DNA of 64,000 nucleotides, from contig JAOTXT010000011.1 in the NCBI GenBank assembly GCA_029862205.1, forward strand, positions 17,569 to 81,568, given 5' to 3'. This document shows, in pieces, positions 9,070 through 17,504 of this stretch (position 1 is the stretch's first letter; each line of letters starts with the position of its first letter). Under the pieces are notes generated by a model, which was not told the DNA's origin, searched no databases, and worked only from the letters and a program-made list of their open reading frames with translations. Origin of the DNA: Paracoccaceae bacterium (GTDB taxonomy: Bacteria; Pseudomonadota; Alphaproteobacteria; Rhodobacterales; Rhodobacteraceae). Both the position numbers and the translations under genes were made by a program.

Positions 9070-9623
9070 TGGCGCTTGCATTCGAGCAATTCGCCCCGCC
9101 GGGCAGCGGCGCCATCGACGGCGCCGACCCAGCGCCGGAGCCGCCAAAACTCACTGCCGAGCCCGCATTGTCCGAAGAAACCTCCCTGGCGGAGACGGAA
9201 GACGTGAGCGGCCGGATTGCTTCGACGCTCGAGGCAATCGCGTCGGACGCCGAACGGCTGCGGTTCCAAGCGATCGTGGCCGCCGCCCATGCATTGGGCG
9301 AGGCGGCAGAAACCCTGATGCCGGCGCTCGCACGGGCGGGCTTCGCGCCCTGCCTGGCCGAGATCGCCAGCCAAATCGCCGGGCGCGTCGGCACGCCGCC
9401 GGGCCTGCGCCTGGCACACGCCCCGGAGGACCGCGACGCAATCCAGACTGCGCTTGCCGCCCTGCCGGATCAGGCAAGCGTGATCCTCGACGAGGATCTG
9501 GCGCGCGCGCCGGGCAGCGCCGATCTCACCTGGGCCGATGGCGGCGCGCGGATCGATGTCGAGGCAATGGCCGCAGCCGCGCTGGACGAAGCCCGCCGGC
9601 GATTCGAAGGCACCACTCTTTGA
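9069..9623 (+). CDS. FliH-like flagellar export protein (putative)
   Basis: 184 aa, acidic, Ala/Glu-rich and helical. The ATG overlaps the fliF stop by 1 base (TGATG). Position between fliF and fliN, size and helical make-up fit FliH, the regulator that docks the export ATPase to the base. The C-terminal half shows the FliH-like pattern of a hydrophobic core with LVLDEDL-type (here VILDEDLARAPGSADLTWADGGARIDV) β-strands. Direct family motifs are weak, so the name is inferred from context. Confidence 0.65.
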   Translation: MALAFEQFAPPGSGAIDGADPAPEPPKLTAEPALSEETSLAETEDVSGRIASTLEAIASDAERLRFQAIVAAAHALGEAAETLMPALARAGFAPCLAEIASQIAGRVGTPPGLRLAHAPEDRDAIQTALAALPDQASVILDEDLARAPGSADLTWADGGARIDVEAMAAAALDEARRRFEGTTL

Positions 9624-9636
9624 AAGGGATCCGCCC

Positions 9637-10035
9637 ATGTCAGACACGCAAGCCCCCGAACCTGCGGCCGCCCCCGTTCCCGACACGGCCCCCGCTCCCG
9701 AAGCGGCTCCCACTCCCGAGGCAGGCGCGGCCGCGGACGAGCCGCCGATCCTCGAGCAGCGCGACACCAGCACCGACGGGAAATATCGCCGCGCCATCTT
9801 CTCGGTCCCGGTCGATGTCGTGGTCTCGGTTGGCCACGCCCAACCGGCCATTGGCGAGCTTCTCAGCATGCGCCGCGACATGGTGCTGCCGTTGAGCAGC
9901 CGGATGGACGACCCGGTCGAGATCCTGGTCGGCGACCGGGTGATCGCCCGCGGCGAGCTCGAGGAGATGGGCGACGATTCGGGGCGGATAGGCGTGCGCC
10001 TGACCGAGGTCGTGGATGTCAGCGACCTGGTCTGA
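9637..10035 (+). CDS. fliN: Flagellar motor switch protein FliN
   Basis: 132 aa. Residues 1-40 are a Pro/Ala/Glu-rich linker. Residues about 50-130 form a SpoA domain (IFSVPVDVVVSVGHAQPAIGELLSM ... ILVGDRVIARGELEEMGDDSGRIGVRLTEVV), the C-ring component below FliG/FliM. An AAAGGGA ribosome site lies just before the ATG. The gene overlaps fliP by 20 bases, suggesting coupled translation. Confidence 0.92.
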   Translation: MSDTQAPEPAAAPVPDTAPAPEAAPTPEAGAAADEPPILEQRDTSTDGKYRRAIFSVPVDVVVSVGHAQPAIGELLSMRRDMVLPLSSRMDDPVEILVGDRVIARGELEEMGDDSGRIGVRLTEVVDVSDLV

Positions 10036-10780
10036 CGCCCATCGCCGGCTCGCCTCTGGCGCGGCGCTGATGCTGCTGATCCTGCTGGCACTGCCGGGCA
10101 TGGCGGGCGCGCAGTCAGTCACGGTGGATCTGGGCGACGGCACGTCGGTGACGGGCCGCGCGGTCCAGCTTTTCCTGCTGATCACCGTGCTCAGCCTGGC
10201 GCCCGGCATCGCTGTCATGGCCACCTGCTTTCCCTTCATGGTGACCGTGCTGTCGCTGGTTCGCCAGGGGATCGGGCTGCAACAGACGCCCCCCAACATG
10301 CTGATCGTCACCCTGGCACTGTTCCTGACCTGGTTCGTGATGGAACCGGTCTTCTCGGAGGCTTGGGCCGCCGGGCTGGGGCCGCTGCTCGACGGCACGG
10401 TCGAGGCCGAGGAGGCCTGGACCCGCGGCATGGCCCCGTTCCGAACCTTCATGGAGGGGCGCACGGCGCCCTCGGTCATCGGTGAGTTGGCCGCCGCCGC
10501 GCCCGGCCGCGATGCCCCGGCGCCGGGCAGCGCGGCACCGCTGTCGTTGCTGGTGCCCTCGTTCCTGCTGTCCGAATTGCAGCGCGGCTTCGAGATCGGT
10601 TTCATGATCTTTCTGCCGTTCTTGATCATCGACCTGGTGGTCGCTTCGATCCTGATGTCGATGGGCATGATGATGGTGCCGCCGGTCGTGGTCTCACTTC
10701 CACTGAAGCTCGCCTTTTTCGTCATCGCCGATGGTTGGAGCCTTCTGGCCGGCGCCCTGGTCAGGGGCTATGCGGCGTGA
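10016..10780 (+). CDS. fliP: Flagellar export gate protein FliP
   Basis: 254 aa. Residues 1-32 look like the cleaved signal sequence typical of FliP (LMLLILLALPGMAGAQS). Next come the FliP membrane helices (FLLITVLSLAPGIAVMATCF; MLIVTLALFLTWFVM), a loop of about 70 residues, and the strongly conserved C-terminal pair (GFEIGFMIFLPFLIIDLVV; SILMSMGMMMVPPVVVSLP). FliP forms the core pentamer of the export gate with FliQ and FliR. It overlaps fliN upstream and fliG downstream (GTGA). Confidence 0.95.
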   Translation: MSATWSDAHRRLASGAALMLLILLALPGMAGAQSVTVDLGDGTSVTGRAVQLFLLITVLSLAPGIAVMATCFPFMVTVLSLVRQGIGLQQTPPNMLIVTLALFLTWFVMEPVFSEAWAAGLGPLLDGTVEAEEAWTRGMAPFRTFMEGRTAPSVIGELAAAAPGRDAPAPGSAAPLSLLVPSFLLSELQRGFEIGFMIFLPFLIIDLVVASILMSMGMMMVPPVVVSLPLKLAFFVIADGWSLLAGALVRGYAA

Positions 10781-11811
10781 CCGGCGCGGCCACGGCTCGT
10801 GAGCTGACCCGTCCGCAAAAAGCGGCGGTGGTCATTGGCGTCCTGGGTCCGGACGCCGCGGGCCCGGTGCTAGAGCAATTCGACGAGGCCTGCTTGCGCA
10901 GCTTCACCCAGGCGATGACCAGCCTTGGCCGGATCGATCCTGTGCGGATCCGCGCGGTCATCGCCGAGTTCCTGGGCGCCCTGCAAGCCCAGAGCAATGG
11001 CCTCAGCGGCGGCCTGGCCCAGGCGCGCGGCTTGCTCGAAAGCCATGTCGCCGAAGGCGTCTTGGCACAGATCCTCGAAGACGCGGCGCCCACCAGCCCG
11101 GGCAATGTCTGGACACGCCTGGCCGAGGTCGATGACGAGGCGCTGGCAGGGTTCCTGGGCGGCGAGCACCCGCAGACCGCCGCCGTGGTGCTGGCCCGGT
11201 TCGACCCGGAGCAAGCGGCGCGGATCGTAAATGCGCTCCCCGCGGACGCGGCGCGTGATATCGTTTCCGGCCTGGCCCGCGCGGGTAACCTGGACGGCCG
11301 GGTCGTCGACGCGATCGCCGAGGCGATGGGCCGCGACGTGCTGGCCAAGCTTTCGCGCAGCGGCCAGGCATCCGACCCGGCCGACCGGGCCGGCGCGATC
11401 ATGAACTTCGCCAGCCCGGCGATCCGCGACCGCATCCTGGGCGAGATCGAGGGCGCCGCACCCGACTTGGCGGCACAGATCCGGCGCAAGATGTTCACGG
11501 TCGAAGACGTGCCTGCCCGGGTGCCGAAGAACGGCGTCGCCGCAGTGGTGCGCTCGCTCGACCAGCAGATCTTACTGCCGCTGATCGCCAGCCTGCGCGA
11601 GGCGGCACCCGAGACCGCCGATTTCCTGCTCTCGAACATCTCGAGCCGGATCGCCAGCCAAATGGAGGAGGATCTGGCCGAACTGAAATCGGTGAAGCCG
11701 AAGGATGCCGAGGCGGCCCAGACCGCGTTGATCCGTGTGATCCGCGACCTGGCCGCAAAGGGCGAGATCGAGTTGGCCGAGCCGGAAGAACCGGGAGACA
11801 GCGCCAGCTAG
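10777..11811 (+). CDS. fliG: Flagellar motor switch protein FliG
   Basis: 344 aa. N-terminal domain LTRPQKAAVVIGVLGPDAAGPVL, middle domain with the EHPQT motif (GGEHPQTAAVVLARFDPEQAARI, about residues 128-150), and a C-terminal domain ending in LLSNISSRIASQMEEDLAEL. The loop that carries the torque-generating charges in E. coli (DDRSIQ) reads PKNGVAA here, so the rotor-stator interface appears atypical. The start is GTG overlapping the fliP stop. This is the last gene of the plus-strand flagellar run; a hairpin repeat follows it. Confidence 0.88.
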   Translation: MTGAATARELTRPQKAAVVIGVLGPDAAGPVLEQFDEACLRSFTQAMTSLGRIDPVRIRAVIAEFLGALQAQSNGLSGGLAQARGLLESHVAEGVLAQILEDAAPTSPGNVWTRLAEVDDEALAGFLGGEHPQTAAVVLARFDPEQAARIVNALPADAARDIVSGLARAGNLDGRVVDAIAEAMGRDVLAKLSRSGQASDPADRAGAIMNFASPAIRDRILGEIEGAAPDLAAQIRRKMFTVEDVPARVPKNGVAAVVRSLDQQILLPLIASLREAAPETADFLLSNISSRIASQMEEDLAELKSVKPKDAEAAQTALIRVIRDLAAKGEIELAEPEEPGDSAS

Positions 11812-11828
11812 CGTCGCCGATGCTTTGT

Positions 11829-11892
11829 GTCATCCTCCGCACCGGCGGAGGATCCCGATAGATCTAGAAGATTTCCGCCTTCGCGGGAATGA
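11829..11892. repeat. Double-hairpin intergenic repeat between convergent genes
   Basis: A perfect 9-bp stem (ATCCTCCGC / GCGGAGGAT, 11832-11853, loop ACCG) is followed 20 bases on by a second stem (TTTCCGC / GCGGGAA). The outer edges also pair (GTCAT...ATGA). It resembles the widespread alphaproteobacterial repeat built on GTCAT-CCCGC arms. It sits between the ends of fliG (+) and potG (-) and could act as a bidirectional terminator, though there is no T-run. Confidence 0.6.
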
Positions 11893-11919
11893 AGCGGGAA
11901 GGCCGGACCGCCGCCACGC

Positions 11920-13053
11920 CTAGCCTTCCAGCACCACCATGGCCGAGCCGTCCCAACTGAGCCGCACCGGATCCTCCCAGGTGATGGTCTCTTCCAGGGC
12001 ACGCAGCCGGTTGGTCTGGGCGATCCGGATCAGCGACCCGCTCTCCAGCCGCACATGGTAGATCGACATGTCGCCCAGATAGGCGATGTCCTCGACAGTG
12101 CCGAAAAGCGTGTTGGCGCTGGGCGCGGAGCTCTCTCCACGCTGCTCGATCGCGATCTTTTCCGGCCTCAGGGCCAGCGCCGCCGGTCCATCGGGCAGCG
12201 TGCGCCCGCCACCGGGTTCCGCACGCCCGCCATCCGTCAGCTCCACCGCCTGGCCGCCCGGGGCGACCGTGCCCTCGAGGATGTTCACATCGCCGATGAA
12301 CTCAGCCACATAGCGCGAGGTCGGCGCCTCGTAGACCTCGTGCGGCTCGCCCAATTGCGCGATCTGGCCCTCGCGCATCACTGCCAACCGGGTCGAGACG
12401 GTCATCGCCTCCTCCTGGTCATGGGTGACGATGACGAAGGTGACGCCTAGCGTCTCCTGGATATTCACCAACTCGAACTGCGTCGCCTCGCGCAGCTTGC
12501 GGTCCAAGGCCCCCAGCGGTTCGTCCAGCAGCAAAAGCTTGGGATTCTTGGCCAGCGACCGCGCCAGCGCGACCCTTTGGCGCTGGCCGCCGGAAAGCTG
12601 ATCCGGCTTACGCTTCGCCAGATGTTCGAGATGCACGAGGGCCAGCATCTCCTCGACCCGGGCCTTGACCCGGGTCTTCGGCATCCCCTCCATCTGCAGC
12701 CCGAAACCAATATTGCTGGCGACATCCATATGCGGGAACAGCGCGTATGACTGGAACATCATGTTCACGGGCCGCTCGTGCGGCGGTATCTGGGTCAGAT
12801 CCTCGCCGTCCAGCAGGATCTGCCCGTTGTCCGGCGTCTCGAAACCCGCCAGCATCCGCAGCAGCGTGGTCTTCCCGCAGCCCGAGGGACCGAGCAGCGC
12901 GAAGAATTCGCCCGGAAAGATGTCGATTGAAACGTCATCCACCGCACGGGTTGGGCCGAAACGCTTCTCCAGCCCGACCAGCCGAAGATAGGGGTTGGCC
13001 GAGGAATCGAGCCACGGGCGCGCGGCGCTGGCGGTTCCGGTCTTGGTCGTCAT
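11920..13053 (-). CDS. potG: Putrescine-type ABC transporter ATPase PotG/PotA
   Basis: 377 aa nucleotide-binding subunit. Walker A GPSGCGKTT (about residue 54), Q-loop FQSYALFPHM, signature LSGGQRQRVALARSL, Walker B LLLLDEPLGALD, and the switch His in VTHDQEEAM. The C-terminal ~110 residues form the TOBE regulatory domain (ALRPEKIAI). It follows potF on the minus strand (43-base gap), while the permeases potH/potI are transcribed divergently. PotG is preferred over PotA because the linked binding protein is PotF-like. Confidence 0.92.
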   Translation of the reverse strand: MTTKTGTASAARPWLDSSANPYLRLVGLEKRFGPTRAVDDVSIDIFPGEFFALLGPSGCGKTTLLRMLAGFETPDNGQILLDGEDLTQIPPHERPVNMMFQSYALFPHMDVASNIGFGLQMEGMPKTRVKARVEEMLALVHLEHLAKRKPDQLSGGQRQRVALARSLAKNPKLLLLDEPLGALDRKLREATQFELVNIQETLGVTFVIVTHDQEEAMTVSTRLAVMREGQIAQLGEPHEVYEAPTSRYVAEFIGDVNILEGTVAPGGQAVELTDGGRAEPGGGRTLPDGPAALALRPEKIAIEQRGESSAPSANTLFGTVEDIAYLGDMSIYHVRLESGSLIRIAQTNRLRALEETITWEDPVRLSWDGSAMVVLEG

Positions 13054-13096
13054 GGGATCGCGGTGGGGGCCGTCACTGCGCGGCCCCCAGCCATTC

Positions 13097-14179
13097 TCAC
13101 GAGCCGGTCTTGATCTTGGTCCAGAGCCGGGTCACCACCCGCTGCTCGCGCGGACCGTAGGGCCTGGTCACGTAGAGGTGCTCAACCGCTTCGGCTGTCG
13201 GATAGATCGCCGGATCGCCGATCACGTCTTCCTCGAGCATCGGCTGCGACGCTTCATTGCCATTGGCGTAGTAGACATAGTTCGACGCCTTGGCAGCCAC
13301 CTCGGCCCGCATGATGTAGTCGATGAAGATATGGGCCGCCTCGGGATGCGGCGCATCCGATGGTATCGCCATTTGGTCGAACCACATCAGCGCGCCCTCT
13401 GTCGGGATCGAGTATTCCACATTGACATTGTTTTCGGCCTCGGCCGCCCGATCGCGCGCCTGCAGCACGTCGCCGGACCAGCCGGTTGCGAGGCACGCAT
13501 CCCCGTCCGCCAGAGCGTTGATGTAAGCGGACGAGTTGAAGCTGGTGATATGAGGCCGGATCTTCTCGATCAGCGCCCCGGCCTCGTTGATCTGATCGAG
13601 ATCGTGGCTATCGCCTTCATAACCCAGATAGTTCAGGGCTGCCGGGATCATCTCGTCGGCCGCGTCCAGCATATGCACGCCGCAATCGGTGAATTTCGAG
13701 ACCTTGTCCGGATCGAAGATGATCGACCAGCTGTCCACCGTCTCGGTGCCCAGCCGCTCCTTCACCGCGTCCACGTTGTAGCCGATGCCGGTGGTGCCCC
13801 ACATGTAGTTGACCGAGTATTCGTTGTCATCGTAGCGCGCTGTGCGCTCCTCGATTGCTCCCCACATATTGCCCAGATTGCTGAGCTTCGACTTGTCCAG
13901 CTTCTGGAACACACCCGCCTGGACCTGGCGTTGCAGGAAGCTGCCCGAGGGCACCACCACGTCATAGCCTGACGAACCCGCCAGCAGCTTGGTCTCGAGG
14001 ATGTCGTTCGAGTCGAAGACGTCGTAGACAACCTTGATCCCGGTTTCGGCCTCGAACTCGGCAAGAATCTCTTCGTCGATATAGTCCGACCAGTTGTAGA
14101 CATTGACGACCTTGTCCTGGGCCATCGCGGCGCCGGTGCTCAATGCCAGGGCCGCCGCACCGATAAGCAGTTTTTTCAT
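13097..14179 (-). CDS. potF: Putrescine-binding periplasmic protein PotF-like
   Basis: 360 aa secreted binding protein. A cleavable signal peptide ends at GAAMAQ (about residue 21). The mature start VVNVYNWSDYIDEEIL is the hallmark of the PotF/PotD family, where Trp and Ser of NWSDY contact the polyamine. Length matches E. coli PotF (about 370). GGGAGAGG lies before the ATG. Together with potG, potH and potI it makes a complete importer. Confidence 0.92.
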   Translation of the reverse strand: MKKLLIGAAALALSTGAAMAQDKVVNVYNWSDYIDEEILAEFEAETGIKVVYDVFDSNDILETKLLAGSSGYDVVVPSGSFLQRQVQAGVFQKLDKSKLSNLGNMWGAIEERTARYDDNEYSVNYMWGTTGIGYNVDAVKERLGTETVDSWSIIFDPDKVSKFTDCGVHMLDAADEMIPAALNYLGYEGDSHDLDQINEAGALIEKIRPHITSFNSSAYINALADGDACLATGWSGDVLQARDRAAEAENNVNVEYSIPTEGALMWFDQMAIPSDAPHPEAAHIFIDYIMRAEVAAKASNYVYYANGNEASQPMLEEDVIGDPAIYPTAEAVEHLYVTRPYGPREQRVVTRLWTKIKTGS

Positions 14180-14382
14180 CGTAGATACCTCTCCCTTATG
14201 TCATCGGCCGCAGCATCGCTCTGAGGCGCCTATAAACAGCCGATTCGCCAGCACAGTAGCGCCCCGCGCGGGCACGGAAAAGGGCCCCCAGGGCGCACTC
14301 CCGACAGGTTGAAAGAACTTGCTCGGGGCCGGTAGCGCCGCCTAGGCTCGGGCGCAGGGCGAAATAGCCGGAGTTCCGATCC

Positions 14383-15282
14383 ATGGCAGCGAAGAGCGGC
14401 ATGACCTGGGGGCGGCGCTTGGCCGTGGCGATCCCCTATCTCTGGCTGCTGGCCTTCTTCCTGGCGCCATTCCTGATCGTTCTGAAGATCTCGTTCTCCG
14501 AGCCCGCCATCGCTCAACCACCCTACGTGCCGACCTGGGAAAATTGGGCGGCAATCAAGGCGCACCTCGCGAACCTGAATTTCGGGAACTACGCGTTTCT
14601 GTTCTCAGATTCGCTCTACGTGAATTCCTATCTCAACAGCATTCGAATCGCGTCCATCTCGACATTGATCGCACTGCTGATCGGCTACCCGATGGCCTAC
14701 GGCATCGCGCGGTCGTCGCCCAATTGGCGCGCGACGCTGCTGATGCTGGTGATCCTGCCGTTCTGGACCTCGTTCCTGATCCGGGTCTATTCCTGGATTG
14801 GTATCCTGAAGACCGAAGGGGTGCTGAACACGTTCCTTCTTTGGACCGGGGTGATTTCCGAGCCGCTGGTGATCCATTTCACGCCAACCGCGGTCTATAT
14901 CGGGATCGTTTATTCCTATCTGCCGTTCATGATCCTGCCGCTCTATGCGAGCTTGGAGAAGCTGGACCTCAGCCTGCTCGAGGCCGCCGCTGATCTGGGC
15001 GCGAAGCCACTGACCGCGTTCTGGCGGATCACCTTGCCTATGTCGCTGCCCGGCGTGGCGGCGGGGTGTTTCCTGGTCTTCATCCCGGCGGTCGGTGAGT
15101 TCGTGATCCCCGAATTGCTGGGGGGCTCCTCGACCCAGATGATCGGCCGCACCCTCTGGTCCGAGTTCTTCCAGAACCGTGATTGGCCGATTGCCTCTTC
15201 CGTGGCGGTGCTGCTGCTGATGATGCTGGTCGTGCCAATCCTGATCTTCCAATGGGCCGCGAAGCGCGAGGGGACGGGCTGA
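14383..15282 (+). CDS. potH: Putrescine ABC transporter permease PotH
   Basis: 299 aa with six predicted helices. The first is YLWLLAFFLAPFLIVLKISF. The EAA loop that contacts the ATPase is EAAADLGAKPLTAFWRITLPMSLPG (about residues 203-227). The segment GEFVIPELLGGSSTQMIG is typical of PotH/PotB. The ATG stop overlap with potI (TGATG) couples the two permeases. It is read away from potF across a 203-base divergent region. Confidence 0.93.
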   Translation: MAAKSGMTWGRRLAVAIPYLWLLAFFLAPFLIVLKISFSEPAIAQPPYVPTWENWAAIKAHLANLNFGNYAFLFSDSLYVNSYLNSIRIASISTLIALLIGYPMAYGIARSSPNWRATLLMLVILPFWTSFLIRVYSWIGILKTEGVLNTFLLWTGVISEPLVIHFTPTAVYIGIVYSYLPFMILPLYASLEKLDLSLLEAAADLGAKPLTAFWRITLPMSLPGVAAGCFLVFIPAVGEFVIPELLGGSSTQMIGRTLWSEFFQNRDWPIASSVAVLLLMMLVVPILIFQWAAKREGTG

Positions 15283-16103
15283 TGCAGAAAGGTCCGGGCC
15301 TGTTCCTAAAAGTCGCGATGGTGCTGGGCTTCGCGTTCCTCTATGCGCCGATCGTCATCCTGATCATCTACAGCTTCAATGCGTCCAAGCTGGTGACGGT
15401 CTGGGGCGGGTTCTCGACCCAATGGTACGTGTCACTCTGGCAGAACCAGGGTTTGATGGACGCGGCCAAGGTCTCGATCGTGGTGGCCCTTTGCGTCTCG
15501 ACGCTTGCCGCTCTCCTCGGCGTCTTGGCCGGGTTCTCGCTGGCGCGGATGCCGCGCTTTTTCGGCCGGACGCTCTTCTCCGGCATGGTGCTGGCGCCGC
15601 TGGTCATGCCCGATGTGATCATCGGGCTGTCGCTGCTGCTCACCTTCATCTCGATGTCGCTCGACCGGGGAATGCTGACCATCGTCATCGCCCATGCGAC
15701 CTTTTCGATGTGCTATGTGGCCGTCGTTGTGCAGTCGCGGCTGGTGGGCTTCGACACCTCGGTCGAGGAGGCGGCTCAGGATTTGGGCGCGAAGCCGCTA
15801 ACCGTTTTCCTGAGGATCACGCTGCCGCTGATCGCCCCGGCCGTCGCGGCCGGGTGGCTGCTGAGCTTTACCCTGTCGCTCGACGACCTGGTGATCGCCA
15901 GTTTCGCCTCGGGTCCTGGCTCGACGACGCTGCCGATGAAGATCTTCTCGTCGGTGCGCCTGGGCGTGACGCCCGAGATCAATGCGATCGCCACAATCCT
16001 GATCGGCTTGGTGGCCACCGGCACGGTGATTTATTCGCTGATGCTGAAGCGCGCAGCGGCTCAGCGGATACAAGCGGAACAGGCGATGAAGCAGGCGGCC
16101 TGA
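15282..16103 (+). CDS. potI: Putrescine ABC transporter permease PotI
   Basis: 273 aa from the ATG that overlaps the potH stop. Helices at residues about 8-30 (VAMVLGFAFLYAPIVILIIYSF), then four or five more. EAA loop EEAAQDLGAKPLTVFLRITLPLIAP; conserved FTLSLDDLVIASFASGPGSTTLPM segment of PotI/PotC. It ends the plus-strand half of the transporter, 12 bases before the end of bioY on the other strand. Confidence 0.93.
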   Translation: MQKGPGLFLKVAMVLGFAFLYAPIVILIIYSFNASKLVTVWGGFSTQWYVSLWQNQGLMDAAKVSIVVALCVSTLAALLGVLAGFSLARMPRFFGRTLFSGMVLAPLVMPDVIIGLSLLLTFISMSLDRGMLTIVIAHATFSMCYVAVVVQSRLVGFDTSVEEAAQDLGAKPLTVFLRITLPLIAPAVAAGWLLSFTLSLDDLVIASFASGPGSTTLPMKIFSSVRLGVTPEINAIATILIGLVATGTVIYSLMLKRAAAQRIQAEQAMKQAA

Positions 16104-16115
16104 CGGCTTCTCCGA

Positions 16116-16736
16116 TCAGGCCTTCGCGTCTCCGACGAAGCGCCAGGCCAATGGCAGGATCAGCGCCGCGAGCGCCAGCTTGAGCGCGTCGCCCGCCAGG
16201 AACGGCCACAGCCCCCAATCGAGCACGGTCGCCCAACCCTTCGCCTCGGCATAGATATAGCCAAGCCACAGAAGCCCCGGCACATAGATGACCGCGTTGC
16301 CGATCACCATCGCCGCGGCCATGGTGCCCATGTTGCGGTCCCAGCCCCGGCGCGCCAGCCAACCGAGTACACCCGCGGCCAGGAGGAAGCCCACCAGGTA
16401 GCCGCCAGTGCCGCCCATCATATAGGCTAGCCCGTTGGTCTCAGCGCTGGACGACGTGAACACGTCGAAGCCAAGCGCGCCGATCAGCAGATAGCCGAGC
16501 ACGGTCGCAACTCCGAGGCGCATCCCATAAGCGGCGCCCAGTGCCAGGATCACGAAGGTCTGCATGGTCACCGGAACCGGCCAGAACGGCACCCGGATCT
16601 TCGCGGCAATCGCCAGGGCGACGATCCCCAGCGCGACCAGCGCCGCGCGCTTGATCATCAGACCAGTCCCGGAGGCCGGATAGATAACCTCGCTGAGTAC
16701 CCTATTCGATACGGCATTGGATACGGGCGTCGCCAT
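16116..16736 (-). CDS. bioY: Biotin transporter S-component BioY
   Basis: 206 aa, six membrane helices. The substrate-binding family region is visible as AAKIRVPFWPVPVTMQTFVILALGAAYG, followed by GTGGYLVGFLLAAGVLGWL. BioY alone, or with an energy-coupling module, imports biotin; no bioM/bioN neighbours are present. The start at 16736 is preferred because AAGGAG lies just upstream; the frame is open further up but without family likeness. It is divergent from the copper chaperone gene. Confidence 0.93.
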   Translation of the reverse strand: MATPVSNAVSNRVLSEVIYPASGTGLMIKRAALVALGIVALAIAAKIRVPFWPVPVTMQTFVILALGAAYGMRLGVATVLGYLLIGALGFDVFTSSSAETNGLAYMMGGTGGYLVGFLLAAGVLGWLARRGWDRNMGTMAAAMVIGNAVIYVPGLLWLGYIYAEAKGWATVLDWGLWPFLAGDALKLALAALILPLAWRFVGDAKA

Positions 16737-16887
16737 CTCCACTCTCCTTCGTCCGGTCAGCTTCGCGCGTTTATGCAAAAGCCACCGCGCGCGCGCAAGC
16801 ACCAGATGCGGCGATCTGGCAGTTGGCGCCCATTGGGTCCAGTCATAGATGATGAAAGAAACAATCACCTTGCCGCCGGAGACCACC

Positions 16888-17400
16888 ATGCGCATCCTTC
16901 CCGCCCTCATAGCTCTTATGCTCAGCAGCGCGCTCGCCGTGCCGGCTTTGGCGGCGGAAATGGTCGAGGTCGTTCACCCCTGGGCGCGACCCACGATCCC
17001 GAATCGGCCGGGCGTTGCCTATCTGGGAATCCACAACCATGCCGGTCATGCAGAGCGGCTATTGAGCGCGCACGCAGAAGGCATTGAAAAAATTGAACTT
17101 CACCTAGCCGAGCAGGTGAACGGCGTGATGAAGATGGCCCCAGTCGATACAATCGAGATCCCGGCCAATGGCATGGTGGATCTTGGCCCCGGCGGTTATC
17201 ATCTAATGTTATTTGGGCTGTATAAGCCACTGAAAATAAGCGATGAAATTACACTGACTCTCGTCTTCAAAACCGCTGGCGAAATTGCCGTGACCGTGCC
17301 GGTCGCCAAGAAAGCGGACGACGCGCACGGGCATGGATCACATCAGCATGAGACTGGCGACCACGGGCAAGGATCGCACAATCACGGCCAGAATAACTAG
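16888..17400 (+). CDS. Periplasmic copper chaperone, PCu(A)C family
   Basis: 170 aa. Signal peptide residues 1-22 (MRILPALIALMLSSALAVPALAA). The copper-site pattern H-x(n)-M...H-x-M is seen as ELHLAEQVNGVMKM and later GGYHLMLFG, the DUF461/PCu(A)C motif. A His-rich tail (HGHGSHQHETGDHGQGSHNHG) offers extra metal binding. In this family the protein delivers Cu(I) to the CuA site of cytochrome c oxidase; ctaD lies elsewhere in the window. Start chosen at the ATG preceded by CGGAG, giving a proper signal peptide. Confidence 0.88.
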   Translation: MRILPALIALMLSSALAVPALAAEMVEVVHPWARPTIPNRPGVAYLGIHNHAGHAERLLSAHAEGIEKIELHLAEQVNGVMKMAPVDTIEIPANGMVDLGPGGYHLMLFGLYKPLKISDEITLTLVFKTAGEIAVTVPVAKKADDAHGHGSHQHETGDHGQGSHNHGQNN

Positions 17401-17468
17401 GCCACGGACGCACCGATCTCCATGAAACTCTTATGAATCCTTGTTCTGCGACCGGCCTCTAGGGTAGG

Positions 17469-17477
17469 TTATCCACA
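17469..17477 (+). promoter_or_regulatory. Consensus DnaA box
   Basis: TTATCCACA, an exact match to the high-affinity DnaA box, 28 bases upstream of the start of the 1063-residue gene. It is single, so it does not suggest an origin; it may be a DnaA-responsive operator or chance. Confidence 0.4.
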
Positions 17478-17504
17478 GGGAAAGAACGGATATCGGAGCC
17501 TTAT

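Noticed and set aside
16677..16690. BioR-like site (GGATAGATAA) near the start of bioY
   Set aside because: Only 8 of 10 positions match the TTATMKATAA consensus and it lies inside the coding region, downstream of the well-supported start.
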